Positions 5,945-12,862 of a stretch of DNA of 20,779 bases are shown one piece after another. The first letter of the stretch is position 1; each line of letters opens with the position of its first letter. The notes beneath the pieces were generated by a model. It worked only from the letters and a program-made list of their open reading frames with translations, was not told the origin of the DNA and did no database searches. The translations under genes were made by a program, and so were the position numbers. The stretch is from Simkania sp. Its GTDB lineage: Bacteria > Chlamydiota > Chlamydiia > Chlamydiales > Simkaniaceae. The stretch spans positions 1 to 20,779 of the forward strand of contig JANQSR010000106.1 in NCBI GenBank assembly GCA_028279205.1, in the 5' to 3' direction.

Positions 5945-7995
5945 TCGGATCTCAACATTTGGGAAGGGTGGAACTTGCAGGCTTTAAGAGCGGGAGCAAG
6001 ACCTGCAAGTAGGGAGATCACAGGGGTTGCGATAAAGGTAAAGATCAACGCTCGGTCGCTGAGTTGACCTGGCAAAGATTTGCCGTAAAAAAGGGCATTG
6101 AAAATCTCTTGCCCATGAAAAAAGCTCAGAAAATGAACGACACTATCGATGTTGCGTAAGGTAAAAAAAGCGGCCAAAGTTCCAATAAGCGTGCTCAAAC
6201 AGCCGAGCACCCCTCCGCACAACGTAAAGATCAAGCCAATGCTCTTTTTTGAGGCTCCCATTGCAGTTAGAATAGCAATCTCTTTCTTCTTATCATTTAC
6301 CAAGATCATAAGCAAAGAGATGATATTGCAACACGCAACGATAAGGATGATAATCCCTATAAAAGTGAAGAGATACTTATCACTTTGAAACTGCTCGAAT
6401 AGATCGCGCGCAAAATCGTACTCATAATAAGGGGTTAATTTCCAGTAAGGAAGAAGGCCAGCCTGGTCAAACGCCTCCATGAGTTTAGCATGCACCTCTT
6501 TGGTCTTAGAAATGTCGGGAAGCCAGACCTGAATTCGGTTCATGCTCTCTTGATCTACCACATAATTTTTAGAAGAGGTGTTGATCGTGTGAACAATCTC
6601 TTGCCCTGTTAAAACCATTAGACCTCCGATAGGAAGCACCCCTGTGTCATAGAAACCGACAACTTGAACATTTAGCCTCTGTTCTTGAACGGTGCTAGGC
6701 GTTAAGCCTTGATAAGAGAAATACCCTCTATCCCCTATTTTGACCTGCTTCATCTGAAATTGTTTGGGCAAAAGGATAGGTGCATGCCCACTTTTCAGCT
6801 TGGGAAGTAGAGAGCTCCCTTTGATCACATGAGGCCATGGGGGAGCGATAGAGGGCTCTTTTTCAAAAAAAGTTTTGATGTCGACTAGCTCAAGCTCGGC
6901 TCCGCTGTAGGGAATGGTTCCTCTGATCTCCTGCCCTTTAAGTGAGCAGGAGATCGCAAACTTGAAATCGCTTAAAGTGTAGATCTCTTCTAGGTTGTAA
7001 GGAACAAGGGTTGCACTTATTGAGATCTCCTCTTCAGAGAAAAGGGGGATGGAAAAACCAAGCTCGCTCTCTTTTCCCTCAAGGGATGTGAAGATCAGGA
7101 GACCCCCTCTCTTTTCGAGGCTTCCCCTCTCGAAGAGAGGGGACTGACCCTTCCCTTTTTCACTCAAAAGAAGATGGGAGATCGCTCCATCTTTTTGATA
7201 AGCTAAAACCTCCAAGGGCTTGCCTTCGGGTAAAAGGGGGAGCAGACAGGAAAGGTTTCCTCCCCTCTTCTTTATCCTTTTGATGGTGATATTTTTTAGA
7301 AGGGGTTCGATCTGCTCGCGTAGCTGCTCGGGGCTTACAGCCTGACTTGCCAAGTAAAACAGGTGGTTGAGATCTTCCAAACGAGGAGGCTCGATCAAGG
7401 TTTGCAAGTGAGGATTTTTTTCAGAAAAAGAGCTGATGTATAAGGCTTGAGTTAGGTAACTCTGATGGGGAGTCTCTTGGATAAGCCCCCCCTCATTGGG
7501 TCTTTTCATCTCAATATTGAGAAGGGCTCCACTCACCTCGTGGGCTTGCGCAATCAAACGGGGAGTCTCATTTTGAATCAGACCAAAAGCCTCCTTGACA
7601 AGATCCTTAGCCGTTCCATTTGACTGAACCTCCCTCTCAGGCCAATAAGGGGGGATCTCGACATCCTCTTCTGGATCGTAAGGGTCGGTCAAGGGTGCGC
7701 TTGCTTTTTCTTCGATGCTCTTGTAATTAAAGTCGGAAAGGTTGCTGATGCTGTCAATTTGATAGTAATAGGATTGGTAGTAGGCTTCTGTGGGTGTGAT
7801 CTGTATGGGGGAGTTGAAGGAGGTAAGCTTTTTTAGCCAAGCCTTTTCCATTCCGTCGGTGACCGACAGAAAAACCAAGATGAGCCAGACGATCAAAGAG
7901 ATCACCCCAACCGACATCAAAGCGATCAAAGAGGAGGAGAATCGCCCTTTTTTTGGAAAAAGATAATTCTTGGCAAACGAAAATTCAAAGAGCAT
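5941..7995 (-). CDS. LolC/LolE-type lipoprotein-releasing permease with an enlarged extracytoplasmic domain
   Basis: 684 residues, far longer than the roughly 400 of classical LolC/E. The ends fit the family: an N-terminal membrane helix at about 20-45 (SSLIALMSVGVISLIVWLIL) and three C-terminal helices at about 541-566, 586-613 and 648-672, with the cytoplasmic MAILTAMG-like coupling sequence KKKEIAILTAMGASKKS between the first two. The extra roughly 280 residues are in the periplasmic part (about 60-400), which is acidic and tyrosine/proline rich near its start. As the only permease here it probably forms a homodimer with LolD. The start ATG 7995 has a poor ribosome site and lies 16 bp after rpmG, so coupling to rpmG translation or transcript is likely. 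Confidence 0.85.
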   Translation of the reverse strand: MLFEFSFAKNYLFPKKGRFSSSLIALMSVGVISLIVWLILVFLSVTDGMEKAWLKKLTSFNSPIQITPTEAYYQSYYYQIDSISNLSDFNYKSIEEKASAPLTDPYDPEEDVEIPPYWPEREVQSNGTAKDLVKEAFGLIQNETPRLIAQAHEVSGALLNIEMKRPNEGGLIQETPHQSYLTQALYISSFSEKNPHLQTLIEPPRLEDLNHLFYLASQAVSPEQLREQIEPLLKNITIKRIKKRGGNLSCLLPLLPEGKPLEVLAYQKDGAISHLLLSEKGKGQSPLFERGSLEKRGGLLIFTSLEGKESELGFSIPLFSEEEISISATLVPYNLEEIYTLSDFKFAISCSLKGQEIRGTIPYSGAELELVDIKTFFEKEPSIAPPWPHVIKGSSLLPKLKSGHAPILLPKQFQMKQVKIGDRGYFSYQGLTPSTVQEQRLNVQVVGFYDTGVLPIGGLMVLTGQEIVHTINTSSKNYVVDQESMNRIQVWLPDISKTKEVHAKLMEAFDQAGLLPYWKLTPYYEYDFARDLFEQFQSDKYLFTFIGIIILIVACCNIISLLMILVNDKKKEIAILTAMGASKKSIGLIFTLCGGVLGCLSTLIGTLAAFFTLRNIDSVVHFLSFFHGQEIFNALFYGKSLPGQLSDRALIFTFIATPVISLLAGLAPALKACKFHPSQMLRSE

Positions 7996-8011
7996 GGGAG
8001 CCCCAAAACGG

Positions 8012-8173
8012 CTATTTTGCCTCTTTAAAGATCACGTGCCGTCGAAGTCTTTTGTCAAACTTCTTTAGTTCAATCCGATCTGGGGTGTTTCTTTTATTCT
8101 TAAACGTCCAGTAAACTTCTGAACTCTCCGTACTTTTCAAACGGATTTTCTCTCTTGCACCTTTTTTAGCCAT
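8012..8173 (-). CDS. rpmG: 50S ribosomal protein L33
   Basis: 53 residues beginning [18 protein letters not shown] and ending [10 protein letters not shown], closely matching chlamydial L33 as I remember it ([20 protein letters not shown]). The four zinc-ribbon cysteines of C+ type L33 are absent, so this is the zinc-free C- form. It is a small 50S subunit protein near the E site. It lies between tsaD (38 bp upstream on the minus strand) and the LolC/E gene (16 bp downstream). Confidence 0.95.
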   Translation of the reverse strand: MAKKGAREKIRLKSTESSEVYWTFKNKRNTPDRIELKKFDKRLRRHVIFKEAK

Positions 8174-8212
8174 TCTTTAGTTTTAAGTCTCCCTATTCGA
8201 ACCAGCCACATA

Positions 8213-9229
8213 CTAACAAATAGCCGATTTAAAAGCCATTTTTGGAAAAACTTGAAGATCCAAGGAGCCGCTTTTTGGGATGTGAAAGGCAAGCCCAGCA
8301 ATCATCGCTCCGTTATCGAGCGACAACCCTTCGGGTGGCCAGTAGAGCGGGTAAGGCGCCTCTTCTTCAAACATACTCTTAAGTGTTTGGCTGTTTGTCA
8401 CACCCCCTCCCAAGTAAATAGCGCGACAAGGAAACGTTTGAGCCGCTTTCAAGGCTTTGGAGATAACGTCGAGAAAGGCAGTTTTTTGAAAGCTCGCAGC
8501 GACATCTTTTTTGTCTCTGTCTGAAATCACATCTGCCGACGATTTTCGACTATTTTTACCCTTGATGGTGTAGAGCGCATTGGTCTTGAGACCGCTAAAG
8601 GAAAAGTCAAAAGGGCGATTTTTGACAAATCCAGGTTTGAATGGATACCGATCGGGATCCCCTTTCCGCGCGAGCACTTCAATCTGAGGCCCTCCTGGAT
8701 AGGGGCAACCGAGCAATGTGGCCACTTTATCAAATGCCTCTCCCAAGGCGTCGTCCACCGTTTTGCCGATGATCGTATAGGAGTTGATCGCTCTTATCTT
8801 GGTAAGGAGAGTGTGCCCGCCAGAGAGCACGAGACCGAGTGCGGGGAAAAGAAGCTCCTTGTCAGATTCTTTATCCCCCATCATGGCTGCATACAGATGA
8901 GCCTCGACATGGTTGACCCCGATAAGGGGCAGATCCCAGCTGTAGGCAAGTGCCTGTGCGCTCATCACTCCCGTGAGTAAAGAGCCCACAAGACCGGGTC
9001 CATTGGCTACTGCAACAGCATCAAAAACTCTGACCTTTTTTTTAGCCTTTTCAACGAGAGGAAGGATAGCGTCGACGTGCTGACGCGCCGCCATCTCTGG
9101 AAAGACACCCCCATGCTGGGCATGCTGCTCTGCCTGAGAAGAAATAGCGTGGAACAAAATCTTTTTTCCACTTTCGACAACTGCAACAGCTGTCTCATCA
9201 CAGGTCGTTTCGATTCCCAGAATTTTCAC
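8213..9229 (-). CDS. tsaD: tRNA N6-adenosine threonylcarbamoyltransferase
   Basis: 338 residues, normal length. TsaD transfers the threonylcarbamoyl group from TsaC-made TC-AMP to A37 of ANN-decoding tRNAs, working with TsaB and TsaE, which are not in this window. Motifs: ETTCDET at 7-13, GGVFPEMAAR at 40-49, the metal-binding histidines His107 and His111 in NHVEAH, LSGGHT, and the C-terminal LSLDNGAMIAG carrying the last metal-ligand aspartate. The start is GTG at 9227-9229 with GGGAG upstream. The leader just before the start is one of the two copies of a 48-bp dispersed repeat. Confidence 0.95.
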   Translation of the reverse strand: MKILGIETTCDETAVAVVESGKKILFHAISSQAEQHAQHGGVFPEMAARQHVDAILPLVEKAKKKVRVFDAVAVANGPGLVGSLLTGVMSAQALAYSWDLPLIGVNHVEAHLYAAMMGDKESDKELLFPALGLVLSGGHTLLTKIRAINSYTIIGKTVDDALGEAFDKVATLLGCPYPGGPQIEVLARKGDPDRYPFKPGFVKNRPFDFSFSGLKTNALYTIKGKNSRKSSADVISDRDKKDVAASFQKTAFLDVISKALKAAQTFPCRAIYLGGGVTNSQTLKSMFEEEAPYPLYWPPEGLSLDNGAMIAGLAFHIPKSGSLDLQVFPKMAFKSAIC

Positions 9230-9276
9230 GTGACACTCCCAATCCCCTAAAAGGGATGAGCTTCTTAAGCTAACAT
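9229..9276 (-). repeat. tsaD leader repeat (second copy upstream of hpf)
   Basis: 48 bp covering the first base of the tsaD start codon and its upstream leader. It is repeated at 3440-3487 in the same orientation, with 25 bases identical from the start-codon end. It contains the ribosome-binding GGGAG of tsaD. Confidence 0.9.
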
Positions 9277-9303
9277 ATGAATTAGATAAGTTTTACGCCT
9301 ACC

Positions 9304-9320
9304 CTGGGGCTCTGCCCCAG
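9304..9320. repeat. GC-rich perfect hairpin in tsaD / orphan gene spacer
   Basis: CTGGGGC-TCT-GCCCCAG is a perfect 7-bp stem with a 3-base loop, followed by ACCCCG. Similar GGGGCTCTGCCCCAGACCCC sequences are, from memory, scattered between genes in many bacterial genomes. There is no T-run on either strand, so it is not a clear intrinsic terminator, though it lies between the 3' end of the exported-protein gene and tsaD and could slow transcription. Only one copy is seen here. Confidence 0.6.
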
Positions 9321-9414
9321 ACCCCGTTCTGCTTATGTAAGGGTTAAGGTAAAGTCTGTTTTACTTGCAAATTTTATCTATGACACAGTTAAATGAACAC
9401 TCCCCTCCCGTTCC

Positions 9415-9846
9415 CTATTCTCGTTCCCTCTCCCACTCTTTTCTTCTTTCTTCTTTGTGGGCTTTATATGAGTCTGCGTATTTTTTACTTTCATTTAAGA
9501 CTTCTTTCACCAAGTCTATCGCTTCGACATCTCTTTCCTCCTCTTCTGTAAGGCGTTCTCTTTGTTCTTGCATTTCTTTTAATTCGGACAACCACTCACC
9601 ATACTCTTGAACCTCAAGATCCCAGTGCCCTTGCAAGTAACCATCTTTTTGATCTTCACTCCAATTTTTTTCATTAGCATGCAGTTTCTCACACTCATAT
9701 TCACCAAACCAAACTCTTTTATTCAACCCTCCTTTATCTTCAAAGCCTATTTCATACCCCCTATCCCACTCCTCTTCGGTTGCCTGAGCAGATGAAAAGC
9801 CCAAAATAGAAAAAGCAGATAAAGTTAAACACAAAAATTTATTCAT
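9415..9846 (-). CDS. Small exported charged protein, unknown family
   Basis: 143 residues from ATG 9846, which has AAGGAGA four bases upstream; the frame is open 12 codons further up but without merit. A clear Sec signal peptide is visible (MNKFLCLTLSAFSILGFSSAQA, cleavage after about residue 22). The mature part is strongly charged: a Trp/Gly/Tyr-rich segment (EEWDRGYEIGFEDKGG, YLQGHWDLE) followed by a Glu/Lys/Arg-rich helix that could form a coiled coil. I recognise no domain. It is monocistronic in appearance. A TTGACA box lies about 95 bp upstream (9940-9945) but has no well-spaced -10. Confidence 0.65.
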   Translation of the reverse strand: MNKFLCLTLSAFSILGFSSAQATEEEWDRGYEIGFEDKGGLNKRVWFGEYECEKLHANEKNWSEDQKDGYLQGHWDLEVQEYGEWLSELKEMQEQRERLTEEEERDVEAIDLVKEVLNESKKYADSYKAHKEERRKEWERERE

Positions 9847-10043
9847 AACAATCTCCTTCCTCCTTTCTTCTTTTTTAGTCATGATTGTTCTCCCCCTCTT
9901 CTACTCATGATAATCTGCCTCGGAAGCTCATAGAAAGGCTGTCAAGTATTACGAGAAAGAAGAGCATATTTATCCAAAAAAGAGATTTTGATTATATAAA
10001 AATAGCATTTTTATGTATACCCAAAAAAATTGTATGTCAAGGC

Positions 10044-10072
10044 TTGAAAGTTTCCAGAAAATAGTGGATAAT
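10044..10072 (+). promoter_or_regulatory. Strong sigma-70-type (chlamydial sigma-66) promoter with GC-rich discriminator
   Basis: TTGAAA (10044-10049), a 17-base spacer, then GATAAT (10067-10072), followed at once by GGCGGCC. Near-consensus boxes at ideal spacing plus a GC-rich discriminator resemble promoters of stable RNA and ribosomal genes under growth-rate control. Transcription would start near 10079 and give a leader of about 200 bases before the first small gene. Confidence 0.65.
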
Positions 10073-10079
10073 GGCGGCC

Positions 10080-10277
10080 TGAATAAATTTTGACCCTTGA
10101 CGAGCGGGAAATCCTGCCCGTTCGGGGGCGGGATGAAAGCCGCTGTTGACTTTTTCCTAGACCACTTGCTACACTGTTCGCGACCCTTGGGCAGAATGGT
10201 CTGGGTATCAATCCCTAGAAGCCCCCGTTTTGAAGCGGAGGGAGCTCTCACAACGAAATTGGAGTTTTTAACAGAGA
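10080..10277 (+). ncRNA. Structured leader or small RNA, three hairpins; possible IS200/IS605 right-end remnant
   Basis: Three stems can be drawn: CCTGCCC (10113-10119) with GGGCGGG (10126-10132); CCTAGACCA (10156-10164) with TGGTCTGGG (10197-10205), nine pairs including one U-G; and CCCCCG (10222-10227) with CGGAGGG (10236-10242), six pairs with one bulged A. The last, set in GAAGCCCCCG...AGCTCTCAC, resembles the right end of IS200/IS605 elements, where the omega RNA of TnpB ends; no tnpB gene is present. It may instead be a regulatory leader of the ribosomal-protein-like genes. No T-run terminator separates it from the first gene. Confidence 0.35.
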
Positions 10278-10448
10278 ATGACGAGAATCAGCAAAAAAGA
10301 TCGCTTGAAGCGTTGCCCTAGGAAACCCCGTTATGGATCGGTTAAAACTGGACCGAAAAAAGACTGCCTTCCCAAAGGTTTCAAAGAGCATATCAATCTC
10401 TTCGAAGGTCCACTTGCCCACTCCACTTTTATCCCAAAAATGAAATAA
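10278..10448 (+). CDS. Small basic conserved protein (CT421.1-like position)
   Basis: 56 residues, ATG 10278 to TAA 10448: MTRISKKDRLKRCPRKPRYG at the start, ending STFIPKMK. It is very basic and begins like a ribosome-associated or RNA-binding protein. It stands 13 bp before the small basic protein gene in the place where, from memory, C. trachomatis has CT421.1. The ribosome site is weak (GGAG 13 bases upstream, or AGAGA close to the start). Two cysteines (13 and 30) do not form an obvious zinc motif. Function unknown; a structural role on the ribosome is an inference from composition and neighbours. Confidence 0.7.
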   Translation: MTRISKKDRLKRCPRKPRYGSVKTGPKKDCLPKGFKEHINLFEGPLAHSTFIPKMK

Positions 10449-10461
10449 AGGTAAGGGTCAG

Positions 10462-10617
10462 ATGTCTAGACACCCCAGTTACGGAAAATCGAACAAGTCC
10501 TCTAAAAAGCAAAACGTTTTAAAAAGGTTTCAGCGCATCGATGTGCTCAAAAGGCTCGGCCTCTGGAAGGAGGGAGAGAGCAAGGTCACGGGACTTCCTA
10601 AAACGCCCGTGAAGTAA
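10462..10617 (+). CDS. Chlamydiae/Verrucomicrobia small basic protein
   Basis: 51 residues: MSRHPSYGKSNKSSKKQNVL, then KRFQRIDVLKRLG, and the tail SKVTGLPKTPVK. This matches the lineage-specific small basic protein family (TIGR04137 from memory), found only in Chlamydiae, Verrucomicrobia and relatives and thought to be ribosome-associated. It is the best taxonomic marker in the window. AAGGTAAGGG lies upstream as ribosome site, and the gene ends 3 bp before the ybeY start, so the two are translated from one message. Confidence 0.9.
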   Translation: MSRHPSYGKSNKSSKKQNVLKRFQRIDVLKRLGLWKEGESKVTGLPKTPVK

Positions 10618-10620
10618 GCG

Positions 10621-11070
10621 TTGAAAATTAATTTTTACAACACGCAAAAGGCTCTTGAGGTTTCAGAATCTCTCTCTGTTCGTATTGTCAACGCTCTCCT
10701 CTCATTTAAAAAAATTCAAACGGACGAAGTAAGTCTTCACTTTGTAGACAAGCAGACCATCTCTTCTTTACACCAAAATTTTTTTTCCGATCCCACTCCC
10801 ACCGACTGCATCTCTTTTCCCCTTGATAGACCAGGAGAAAAGAGCGGAGGATACCACGTTTTAGGCGAGATCTTTGTTTGCCCAGAAATTGCCCTTGAAT
10901 ATGCTAGAGAAAATGCTCTTTCTACCCAGAGTGAGCTCTATTTATATGTGATACACGGACTGTTGCACCTCATAGGCTATGAGGACACCAGCCTTGTTAC
11001 AGAAAAAATTATGCGGAGCGAGGAAAAAAGGTGTATAGAATATTTGAAAGAGCAAACTATTTTGACCTAG
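10621..11070 (+). CDS. ybeY: YbeY family rRNA maturation endoribonuclease
   Basis: 149 residues. YbeY is a metal-dependent RNase needed for 16S rRNA 3'-end processing and 70S quality control. The family motif is present as HGLLHLIGYED: His112 and His116 are two zinc ligands, but the third histidine of the usual HGxLHLxGYDH is Asp122. FVD at 41-43 and LGEIFVCPEIA at 81-91 also fit the family. The start is a TTG 3 bp after the previous stop, with no clear ribosome site, so translation is probably coupled. No better start exists in frame. The order small basic protein - ybeY - CBS protein is conserved in chlamydiae as I remember it. Confidence 0.9.
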   Translation: MKINFYNTQKALEVSESLSVRIVNALLSFKKIQTDEVSLHFVDKQTISSLHQNFFSDPTPTDCISFPLDRPGEKSGGYHVLGEIFVCPEIALEYARENALSTQSELYLYVIHGLLHLIGYEDTSLVTEKIMRSEEKRCIEYLKEQTILT

Positions 11071-11133
11071 TGAAAATTTTGCAAACTACCCCCCCATCCC
11101 CCCTTTTCTTAGGAGATAACCGACTTTCTTTCC

Positions 11134-12423
11134 ATGATTTTTGAAACGATCCTCACCCCTTTAATCTTTCTCATAGGGAGCGGTTTTTTGACCTGTCACA
11201 CCCTAGCCCTCCGCTTTCTAGGTCGCATCCAATGCAAACAAGAATTTAGAAAAAAAACCTTTTTTTATGTTTTCTTCCTCGTGGTCGAAAAACTTTTCCC
11301 AAAAAACAAGTGGGAGAGTCTATTCTACCTCCTGAACTTTACGAAAATCGCTTTTGTGACACTCTTTGCAACAGCTTGTGGCTACTATTTCCTACAAAAA
11401 ACTGGTTTCGAAAAAATGGGCACCCCTCTCTTGCTTACTCTGTCTACTGGACTTATTGTCGAGTTTTCAGCAAACCTGCTCGCTAAAGCCTACCCCTTGG
11501 CTCTTTTGCGCACCTCAACGTTGATCGCCTCTTTTTTCCTCTTTCTTGCGTTTCCCCTCTCTTTCCTCTCCCTGAAAATCTACCAACTGCTCTTTCTAAA
11601 AAAACCGAATGTCTCAAAAAAGGATAGTGTCAAAGAGAAAATCCTTGAGATCGTTCACGAATCGGAGCTCTCCCTTTTTTTAGACCCGCTCGACCGTCGC
11701 ATGATCACCTCCCTAGCCTCTTTCCGTGAGCGGATCGTACGCGAAATCATGGTTCCTCGCATTGATGTTTTTTGTCTCTCTGTTGACCAAACCGTACATG
11801 AGGCGGCTCAAAAGTTTCTCTTAGAAGGGTATAGTAGAATCCCCGTTTATAAAAAGACTATGGATGAGATTGAAGGGGTTCTTCTCTACAAAGATGTCGT
11901 CGAATATTACTTTATGTCTATCGAAAAAAAGCAATCCTCCCCGCTGGAAACCCCTCTGGAGAGATTGATCAAACCAGTGCTATACGCTCCAGAGACGAAA
12001 AAAATCTCGAGTCTCTTGCAAGAGATCCGCACGCAACAGATCCATTTGGCTATTGTGGTCAATGAATATGGTGGCACGGAAGGGATCGTCACGATTGAAG
12101 ACATTTTGGAAGAACTAGTCGGCGAGATCGCTGATGAATACGACCTCATCGAAGAGGAGAAGCTTTACCACCCCCACCCATCAGGTGGTTGGATTATAGA
12201 CCCCAAGATGACTATTCTCGACATTGAAAAAGATTTGGGGATTCCCATTCCCCAAAGCCCTGAATATGACACGCTAGGAGGGTTTGTCCTGCACAAAACG
12301 GGAACCATTCCAGAAGAGGGGTGGAAGATTCACAGTGATCTTTTTAGTCTAGAAGTTTTAAGCTCTAGTAAGAGAAGCCTGCAAAAGATTCTCTTGATCC
12401 CTGCAAAAAAGGTCGATGAGTGA
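11134..12423 (+). CDS. CBS-domain membrane protein, CorC/HlyC (TlyC-hemolysin) family
   Basis: 429 residues. The N-terminal half has several hydrophobic helices (about 3-22, 45-60, 72-95, 97-115, 125-155), a DUF21/CNNM-like membrane domain. Then come two CBS repeats: REIMVPRIDVFCLSV...GYSRIPVYKKTMDEIEGVLLYKDV (about 200-265) and PVLYAPETKKISSLL...HLAIVVNEYGGTEGIVTIEDILEELVGEIADE (about 280-345), ending in a CorC/HlyC domain. Relatives take part in Mg/Co ion efflux; the old 'hemolysin' name is not functional evidence. AGGAGA lies 19 bases before the ATG, farther than usual. It ends 3 bp from the convergent minus-strand gene with no visible terminator. Confidence 0.88.
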   Translation: MIFETILTPLIFLIGSGFLTCHTLALRFLGRIQCKQEFRKKTFFYVFFLVVEKLFPKNKWESLFYLLNFTKIAFVTLFATACGYYFLQKTGFEKMGTPLLLTLSTGLIVEFSANLLAKAYPLALLRTSTLIASFFLFLAFPLSFLSLKIYQLLFLKKPNVSKKDSVKEKILEIVHESELSLFLDPLDRRMITSLASFRERIVREIMVPRIDVFCLSVDQTVHEAAQKFLLEGYSRIPVYKKTMDEIEGVLLYKDVVEYYFMSIEKKQSSPLETPLERLIKPVLYAPETKKISSLLQEIRTQQIHLAIVVNEYGGTEGIVTIEDILEELVGEIADEYDLIEEEKLYHPHPSGGWIIDPKMTILDIEKDLGIPIPQSPEYDTLGGFVLHKTGTIPEEGWKIHSDLFSLEVLSSSKRSLQKILLIPAKKVDE

Positions 12424-12426
12424 TAA

Positions 12427-12717
12427 TCATTTCTCCTCCTTATCTTCCGTTTTCCCGTTTGATCCCCCTTTCTTCTTTTTTGCCCTTATCTTTCTTCTAA
12501 AGTCTCGAGCAGCTTCAAAGGGCTCCTTCCCTCTCTTTTTGAGGAGATAGACCTCATACTCCTCCTCTTTTTCCTCCTCCAGCTTGCTTGATCCAATCAA
12601 AGATGGGGCTCTTCTGTTTAGTGCATCAGTTGTTGAGAGCGGCTCGGTATAAGAGCACAAATTGGACATGCACACAAAAATGGTGCTTACCAAAAAAAGA
12701 GACCATTTGATTTTCAT
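12427..12717 (-). CDS. Small exported lysine/glutamate-rich protein, unknown
   Basis: 96 residues from ATG 12717, with GGAGGTG four bases upstream; a longer frame to 12762 lacks this. A hydrophobic N-terminus (MKIKWSLFLVSTIFVCMSNLCSY) is a likely Sec signal peptide; the cysteine at about 21 has no proper lipobox (SNLC). The rest is a glutamate run (LEEEKEEEYEVYLLKKRG) and then a very basic tail (RRKIRAKKKKGG). No domain recognised. It lies downstream of the beta-barrel gene on the same strand but has its own possible promoter. Confidence 0.6.
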   Translation of the reverse strand: MKIKWSLFLVSTIFVCMSNLCSYTEPLSTTDALNRRAPSLIGSSKLEEEKEEEYEVYLLKKRGKEPFEAARDFRRKIRAKKKKGGSNGKTEDKEEK

Positions 12718-12766
12718 AAAACACCTCCAAAATATTTTTTTCTTCCGATTTTTTCGACCCATTCGT

Positions 12767-12796
12767 AAAATATCTCTCCTGGCCTTTAAATATCAA
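12767..12796 (-). promoter_or_regulatory. Candidate promoter for the small exported protein
   Basis: On the minus strand TTGATA (12796-12791), an 18-base spacer and TATTTT (12772-12767), about 50 bases before the ATG at 12717. The boxes are plausible but the region is AT-rich, so chance occurrence is possible. Confidence 0.35.
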
Positions 12797-12827
12797 ATTT
12801 AAAAGGATCAAGGATCCCTATTTTGTC

Positions 12828-12856
12828 GGCTGAGAAAGAGTGTCAGCCCCTTTTTT
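12828..12856 (+). terminator. Intrinsic-terminator-like hairpin
   Basis: GGCTGA (12828-12833) pairs with TCAGCC (12843-12848) and is followed by CCTTTTTT, a plus-strand terminator shape. The stem lies just after the stop of the minus-strand beta-barrel gene, where on that strand the bases after it are GACAAAAT, not a T-run. It may stop plus-strand read-through from the CBS gene, or serve weakly in both directions. Confidence 0.45.
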
Positions 12857-12862
12857 CAAAAT

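Larger units (their letters stand above)
9847..10277. other. 431-bp divergent intergenic region
   Basis: Separates the minus-strand exported-protein gene from the plus-strand ribosomal block. The left half (to about 10040) is AT-rich, with no features I can support. The right half holds a near-consensus plus-strand promoter (10044-10072) and a structured leader (10080-10277). Short open frames across it have no family resemblance I can name. Confidence 0.6.

Noticed and set aside
9367..9380. 14-base match TTGCAAATTTTATC between 9367 and 19698
   Set aside because: AT-rich and of a length expected about once by chance in a window this size.
10097..10321. 74-codon plus-strand frame before the small basic genes
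   Set aside because: Starts at TTG without a ribosome site and overlaps the next gene out of frame; better explained as a structured leader or element remnant.
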